Below are positions 58,248 through 64,000 of a stretch of DNA of 64,000 nucleotides, piece after piece. The stretch lies in the NCBI RefSeq assembly GCF_001544875.2, contig NZ_FCOA02000012.1:1-64000 (forward strand), read 5' to 3'. This DNA is from Caballeronia hypogeia (GTDB lineage Bacteria > Pseudomonadota > Gammaproteobacteria > Burkholderiales > Burkholderiaceae). The number at the start of each line of letters is the position of its first letter. The first letter of the stretch is position 1. The notes under the pieces were generated by a model. The model was not told the DNA's origin. It did no database searches and saw only the letters and a program-made list of their open reading frames with translations. Both the position numbers and the translations under genes were made by a program.

Positions 58248-60365
58248 ATGAAGCAATTCGCGCAGACCTGGCCCACGTTCTCCACGCTGGCCGCGCTGAC
58301 GATACTCGGCGCGGCGCTCGCCGCCTGCGGCAGCGACGACGACAACAGCAGCGGCGGCGGCACGCCGAGCAACGCCGTGCCGAACTTCGTCTCCGGCGGG
58401 ATCAGCAGCAAAACCTATGACGGCGTCTCCGACGACCTGCTGACGGCGGGGCTCGGCAAATCGGGCCTCGCGTCGTCGACCGTGCCCGCGATTTCCAATC
58501 CGGCCGCTCCGACCGCGGCGGAATTGCGACGCCTCGCCATCTACACGAACTATCGCGCGCTCGTCGATGTATCGACGAACGGCGGCTACGGCGTCTTCTG
58601 GGGCCCCAACGTCGACCTGAACGGCGGCGACACGCTCGGTGAAGGCAAGATCGCGGGCAAGGAATACATCGCCTATTCGGACGACGGCAGCGGCACGCAG
58701 AACGTCACGCTGCTCGTGCAGATTCCGGCGAGCTTCAATCCGGAACAGCCGTGCATCGTCGCGGCGGCGTCGTCGGCGTCGCGCGGGGTTTATGGCGCGA
58801 TCGCATCGGCGGGCGAGTGGGGCTTGAAGCGCGGCTGCGCGGTCGCCTACACCGACAAGGGCACCGGCAACGGCGCCCAGGAAATCGCGACCAGTCTCGT
58901 CACGCTCATCGACGGCACGCTCGCGAGCGTCAACCTCGCGGGCACCAAGGCCATCTTCAAGGCGAGTGCGAGCGCGTCGTCGCTCACGTCGTTCAATTCG
59001 GCGTTCCCGAACCGCTACGCGTACAAGCACGCACATTCGCAACAGAACCCCGAGCAGAACTGGGGCAAGTACACGTTGCAGGCGATCCAGTTCGCGTATT
59101 GGGCGCTCAACGACATGTTCGGGCCGGTCAGCGGCTCGACGCAGTTGCGCTTCAACAAGGGCGACGTGACGACGATCGCGGCATCGGTGGGGAATGGCGG
59201 CGGCGCGTCGCTGGCGGCGGCCGAGCAGGATGTCGACGGCTGGATCAACGCGGTCGTCGTCGGCGAGCCGCAGATCAGTCTGACGCTGCCCTCGCAAGTG
59301 TCGGTGCGGCAGGGCGGCGTGCCGGTCGCATCGTTCGGGCGGCCGCTCGCCGATTACGCGACGCTCGCCAATCTGCTGCAGCCATGCGCGGCGCTCGCGC
59401 CTGCCGCGGCGGGCGCGCCCAACCTGTCGACGCTGCTGCCCGCGCCCACCAACGCGCTGCGCACGGCGCGCTGCGCGACGCTCGCCGCCAACGGCCTCAT
59501 CGCCAGCGGCAGTACCACGACGCAGGCCAGCGATGCGCTCAACCGCCTGCATCAGGCGGGCTGGCTTTCCGACTCGGACCTGCTGCAGGCTCCGATGTGG
59601 GATTCTCAGGCGAGCCCGGGCATGGCCGTTACTTTCGTCGATGCCTACATGAAGGCGAGCGTGCTCGACAACCTGTGCAACTTCAGCTTCGGCACGACCA
59701 ACGCGACGACGGGCGCGGCGGGCGTGCGTCCCATCGTCTCGCCGATGTCGACGATATTCGGCAACGGCAACGGTATGCCGCCGACCAACGGCATCAATCT
59801 GGTCTACAACGCGGGAGTGGCGGGCGCGGCGGATCATCGGCTGGCGACGTCCGACGCGAGCTACGCGGGTGCGGCGTGCCTGCGCTCGCTGTGGACCGAC
59901 AGCAACCCGACGCTCACGGACAGCGTGAACGCGGTGCGCCTGAGCGCGAACCTGCGCGGCAAGCCGGCGATCATCGTGCAGGGCCGCGCCGATGCGCTCG
60001 TGCCGGTCAACCATTCGTCTCGTCCGTATCTCGGCGCGAACCGCGTGGCCGAAGGAAGCAAGAGCCAGCTTGCGCTTTACGAGATCACGAACGGGCAGCA
60101 CGCCGACGGCTTGCTCGGCACGCCGGGCTTCGACTCGCGTTTCATCCCGGTGCAGTACTACAACCTGCAGGCGCTGAACCTGATGTGGGCCCATCTGAAG
60201 AGCAACGCCACTTTGCCGCCGTCGCAGGTCGTGCGCACCGTGGCGCGTGGCGGCAGGCCGGGGGACGCGCCCGCGCTCACGTCGGCGAATCTGCCTTCGA
60301 TTGCGGCCGATCCGGGCTCGAATGCGATTTCGGTCGCCGGCGGAACGGTCAACGTGCCGAACTGA
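58248..60365 (+). CDS. D-(-)-3-hydroxybutyrate oligomer hydrolase
   Basis: The 705-residue protein begins with a lipoprotein-type signal (TILGAALAACGSDDD, with the lipobox AAC). The hydrolase domain has the lipase-like serine in TIAASVGNGGGASLAA, PFASSAS-like AAASSASRGVYG and NGQHADGLLG near the end. This matches the PHB oligomer hydrolase family of Ralstonia and Burkholderia, which cuts 3-hydroxybutyrate oligomers to monomers. GGAGG precedes the ATG. The end lies four bases from the convergent lipoprotein gene, with no terminator between. Confidence 0.92.
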   Translation: MKQFAQTWPTFSTLAALTILGAALAACGSDDDNSSGGGTPSNAVPNFVSGGISSKTYDGVSDDLLTAGLGKSGLASSTVPAISNPAAPTAAELRRLAIYTNYRALVDVSTNGGYGVFWGPNVDLNGGDTLGEGKIAGKEYIAYSDDGSGTQNVTLLVQIPASFNPEQPCIVAAASSASRGVYGAIASAGEWGLKRGCAVAYTDKGTGNGAQEIATSLVTLIDGTLASVNLAGTKAIFKASASASSLTSFNSAFPNRYAYKHAHSQQNPEQNWGKYTLQAIQFAYWALNDMFGPVSGSTQLRFNKGDVTTIAASVGNGGGASLAAAEQDVDGWINAVVVGEPQISLTLPSQVSVRQGGVPVASFGRPLADYATLANLLQPCAALAPAAAGAPNLSTLLPAPTNALRTARCATLAANGLIASGSTTTQASDALNRLHQAGWLSDSDLLQAPMWDSQASPGMAVTFVDAYMKASVLDNLCNFSFGTTNATTGAAGVRPIVSPMSTIFGNGNGMPPTNGINLVYNAGVAGAADHRLATSDASYAGAACLRSLWTDSNPTLTDSVNAVRLSANLRGKPAIIVQGRADALVPVNHSSRPYLGANRVAEGSKSQLALYEITNGQHADGLLGTPGFDSRFIPVQYYNLQALNLMWAHLKSNATLPPSQVVRTVARGGRPGDAPALTSANLPSIAADPGSNAISVAGGTVNVPN

Positions 60366-60368
60366 CGA

Positions 60369-61121
60369 TCACTGCGTCGCGGACGATTTCGGCAATGAAG
60401 ACTCTGACGCAGCCGCCGCAGGCTCCGACGCGCTGACCGCGGCCGCATCCGATTCCCGGATCGCGGTGGCCGCGGCGGGCGCCTGCACGACGATGGGCGT
60501 CGGCGTGAGTTCGGGCGAGCTCACGATCAGCGGCGGCGCGAGTGGCTTGCTTTTCACGTCATCGGCGGCAACGGGCGCGCTGCGCGGCACGGTGTCGAGA
60601 TAGTGGCCCATCAGGTGGAAAAAGCGGTCGTAGAACTTGCCGGCGGGCACGGTCTCGCTCGAAATCTTGACCATCGCGTCGGAGTTCGAGCGGATCGGCA
60701 GCGACAGCGACCCGAGCACGCTCAGACCCACGCTCGCGGACGTATCGCTCTTCTTCAGCGCGTAGCCGTCCTGCACGGCGTTCACATACGCGATGCTCTG
60801 ATTCGTGACGTTTTCTCCCGGCGTGCAGACCACGTGAAACGACACGACGACGTGGGTGTCGGCGCTCGGCTGGAAGTTCTTGGTCGCGTCGACGGTGTCG
60901 GGCTGACCCATCGTCGTCAGAAAGCCTTGCGACAGCAGCGCGCGGCGCGCGGCCTCGCAGGTTTCGTTGACGGTGGCGTCGAAATTGCGCGCGAAGGGGC
61001 TCGCGCCTGTGCTGAAAAGCTCCTGTTGGTAGCTCGGCGCAACGGCGCTGCCGCCACCGCAGGCGGCGAGGGCGATCAATCCTAGGGAAGCGAAAACGAG
61101 GCGCAGCGACGGCATGGGCAT
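60369..61121 (-). CDS. DUF2242 lipoprotein
   Basis: The 250-residue protein begins MPMPSLRLVFASLGLIALAACGGGS with lipobox AAC. The body has YQQELFSTGASPFARNFDATVNETCEAARRALLSQGFLTTMG and SFHVVCTPGENVTNQSIAYVNAVQDGYALKKSDTSASVGLSVLGSLSLPI, like the DUF2242 family. The C-terminal 70 residues are Ala/Pro/Ser-rich. It is expected to be outer-membrane anchored, with unknown function. A start at 61115 is also possible. It is convergent with the PHB oligomer hydrolase. Confidence 0.82.
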   Translation of the reverse strand: MPMPSLRLVFASLGLIALAACGGGSAVAPSYQQELFSTGASPFARNFDATVNETCEAARRALLSQGFLTTMGQPDTVDATKNFQPSADTHVVVSFHVVCTPGENVTNQSIAYVNAVQDGYALKKSDTSASVGLSVLGSLSLPIRSNSDAMVKISSETVPAGKFYDRFFHLMGHYLDTVPRSAPVAADDVKSKPLAPPLIVSSPELTPTPIVVQAPAAATAIRESDAAAVSASEPAAAASESSLPKSSATQ

Positions 61122-61279
61122 GAGGCGGCGGATCCGGAATTTGAGTCGACGGCAGACACAGATTGTAGTGCCGCCGGACTGGCCGATGAAAAAGCGCAGT
61201 CGGGAAAGCATCGTCGAATCCGTGGCTTACAGCTTGATGAAACAAAGTGCGGCGGGCGGATCAGTGTGACGGAAATGAC

Positions 61280-61303
61280 AAAACCCGGCGCACGGCCGGG
61301 TTT
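61280..61303 (-). terminator. Hairpin terminator of DUF4148 gene
   Basis: On the minus strand AACCCGGC - CGTGC - GCCGGGTTTTG forms an eight-pair stem followed by TTTTG, about 25 bases after the DUF4148 stop. Confidence 0.7.
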
Positions 61304-61326
61304 CGACTACGGCTGAACGCGCTGGT

Positions 61327-61674
61327 TCACGGACGATCGAAGTCGACCGGATTCGACGCTTCCGGGCGCACGATGCGATTCAGAAAGCCCAGCCGGCTCG
61401 CGTGGCCCGAAGCTGAAGCGCCTTCGCTCGTGCCACCGAAGGACGAAGCGTCCGCGCCTTGCTGTGCACTGACGCGGGCTTCGGCGGCCTGAATCTGTAC
61501 CGGATAGTTGGTTTCGTCGCCCGCCGGGTTGTAGCCCGCGCGCTCCAGTTGAACCAGTTCGGCGCGCACTTGCGCACGGGTAAGCGGGCCGTCTTCACGC
61601 GCCTGGGCGAAACCCGGGACGGCGAGAACGGCAGCGATGGCGATGGCGGGAACGATGGACTCGAACTTGAACAT
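61327..61674 (-). CDS. DUF4148 secreted protein
   Basis: The 115-residue protein has a signal peptide (MFKFESIVPAIAIAAVLAVPGFAQA). The short DUF4148 motif follows (LTRAQVRAELVQLERAGYNPAGDETNYPVQIQAAEARVSAQ). This family is common in Burkholderiaceae and of unknown function; members are small periplasmic proteins. The rest is Ser/Gly-rich. The start at 61674 is chosen because the signal peptide begins there. It faces groES. Confidence 0.88.
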   Translation of the reverse strand: MFKFESIVPAIAIAAVLAVPGFAQAREDGPLTRAQVRAELVQLERAGYNPAGDETNYPVQIQAAEARVSAQQGADASSFGGTSEGASASGHASRLGFLNRIVRPEASNPVDFDRP

Positions 61675-61908
61675 GACGACCTCCGGATGCTGATTGGGGA
61701 ACGTTGCCGGTGGCGAGGAGTCTCTCCACTGCTTCGTCGTTGAGAGGCAGTCTAGGCGCCGGATGGCTAGGTAAAAACCCTGAGATCGCCAAATCAGTTT
61801 TCTACATTTGACATTAATCGCTTCAATCAATAGTTCGCCGACGATTGGTTTGATTGAATCAAACGCCGGCGCTGCCTTCGTTGTACGGGAATCCCCGCTC
61901 CCGCCCTC

Positions 61909-61938
61909 CTTGAAATTGTCAAAACCCATCCATATAAT
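61909..61938 (+). promoter_or_regulatory. Overlapping sigma-32 and sigma-70 promoters of groESL
   Basis: Sigma-32: CTTGAAA (61909-61915), 14 bases, CCATAT (61930-61935). Sigma-70: TTGAAA (61910-61915), 17 bases, TATAAT (61933-61938). Both fit their consensus well and share the same -35. The expected start is near 61945, inside the CIRCE element. Confidence 0.8.
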
Positions 61939-61964
61939 TGGCACTCACTGCACGAGAGTGCTAA
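61938..61964. promoter_or_regulatory. CIRCE element (HrcA operator)
   Basis: TTGGCACTC - 9 bases - GAGTGCTAA matches the consensus TTAGCACTC-N9-GAGTGCTAA with one change. It overlaps the last base of the -10 and the start point, the normal place for repression by HrcA. hrcA is not in the window. Confidence 0.92.
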
Positions 61965-62043
61965 CAAGATTGCCGTCAGGCGAGATTGTTCTCATCAGAC
62001 GGGTTTTCCCGCGTTTTCAGTCTCAATCAAGAGAGGAGTGTGT

Positions 62044-62334
62044 ATGAACCTTCGTCCTTTGCACGATCGCGTCATCGTCAAGCGTCTGGACCAGGAAACC
62101 AAGACCGCATCGGGCATCGTGATCCCGGAAGCCGCGGCAGAAAAGCCGGACCAAGGCGAAGTCCTGGCCATCGGCCCGGGCAAGCGCGATGACAAGGGCG
62201 CGCAAATCGCTCTCGACGTGAAGGTCGGCGACCGCATTCTGTTCGGCAAGTACGCCGGCCAGACCGTCAAGGTCGACGGGCAGGAACTGCTCGTCATGCG
62301 CGAAGAAGACATCATGGCCGTTCTGGTCAAGTAA
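62044..62334 (+). CDS. groES: Co-chaperonin GroES
   Basis: The 96-residue protein, MNLRPLHDRVIVKRLDQETKT..., has the GGIVI mobile loop region (ASGIVIPEAAAEKPDQG) and GDRILFGKYAGQTVKVDGQELLVMREEDI. It forms the heptameric lid of GroEL. The start at 62044 has GAGAGGAG five bases upstream. The upstream region carries dual heat-shock control. groEL follows after 100 bases on the same transcript. Confidence 0.97.
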   Translation: MNLRPLHDRVIVKRLDQETKTASGIVIPEAAAEKPDQGEVLAIGPGKRDDKGAQIALDVKVGDRILFGKYAGQTVKVDGQELLVMREEDIMAVLVK

Positions 62335-62434
62335 GTATCCTTCCTGCACGTCCGGCTTCGTTTCCTAGCCGCTGCCTTCTGACAGGCGCGAGAAGCGAAG
62401 CCAGCAAACCGAATCGAATCAAGGAGTTTGGATA

Positions 62435-64000
<1,566 letters not shown>

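Larger units (their letters stand above)
61675..62043. other. Divergent region between DUF4148 gene and groES
   Basis: This 369-base gap contains the groESL promoter set (61909-61938), the CIRCE element (61938-61964) and a 5' leader of about 100 bases. The part 61740-61860 is comparatively A+T-rich and must also hold the DUF4148 promoter. Confidence 0.7.

Overview
The window is about 64 kb of GC-rich (roughly 65%) chromosomal DNA from a beta-proteobacterium of the Burkholderiaceae, most likely the Paraburkholderia/Caballeronia/Burkholderia group. Support comes from the glyA-nrdR pair, the lpxK-Trm112-kdsB-adk string, rpsT-murJ-SirB1, DUF4148 and DUF2242 proteins, a secreted 3-hydroxybutyrate oligomer hydrolase, and groESL with both CIRCE and sigma-32 signals. 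The genus cannot be fixed from sequence reading alone. No insertion sequence, prophage, CRISPR array, tRNA or rRNA was seen; this is a compact core segment with some accessory metabolism.

Layout. 1-3.7 kb: end of glyA, nrdR and five type IV minor-pilin genes joined by start/stop overlaps. 3.7-5.3 kb: three small YqjD/YqjE-type membrane-associated proteins. 5.4-11.5 kb: glutaryl-CoA dehydrogenase with a divergent IclR regulator, the tryptophan-to-anthranilate operon kynB-kynU-kynA with a divergent Lrp/AsnC regulator, and a flavin reductase. 11.8-19.9 kb: housekeeping and stress genes (msrA, DUF72, cfa, pdxH, tcdA, YbbN-like thioredoxin, pirin, DMT exporter). 20-25 kb: amiC-tsaE diverging from queG-ogt-xerD. 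24.8-32.6 kb: acyl-CoA dehydrogenase, YbaK-like deacylase, plsY, YajQ, murB, argG, argF, DUF3579, rpsT. 33-41.3 kb: murJ, SirB1, an SDR dehydrogenase, adk, kdsB, Trm112-like, lpxK, xseA. 41.4-47.7 kb: sodB, a small membrane protein, a degenerate EAL protein, two MFS transporters, a GntR regulator. 48-52.5 kb: xdhA-xdhB-xdhC for purine oxidation. 52.5-57 kb: AraC and LysR regulators, a DsbA-like isomerase, a membrane-tethered TAXI protein. 57.6-61.7 kb: BON protein, PHB oligomer hydrolase, two envelope proteins. 62-64 kb: groES and most of groEL.

How genes work together. kynABU convert tryptophan to anthranilate; xdhABC oxidise hypoxanthine and xanthine; lpxK and kdsB supply lipid A and Kdo; murB, murJ and amiC build, export lipid for, and cut peptidoglycan; argF and argG are consecutive arginine steps. 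Many genes are coupled by ATGA or TGATG overlaps, and Rho-independent hairpins mark most unit ends.

The observations most worth a second look are an XdhC that lacks its whole N-terminal domain, an EAL protein stripped of catalytic residues, a minor-pilin operon without pilY1 and with non-canonical processing sites, a TAXI protein held by two membrane segments with no TRAP permease nearby, a shared ~50-bp promoter-like element at 891-942 and 25987-26039, and several -10 boxes that would give leaderless mRNAs. I found no clear undescribed multi-gene system.
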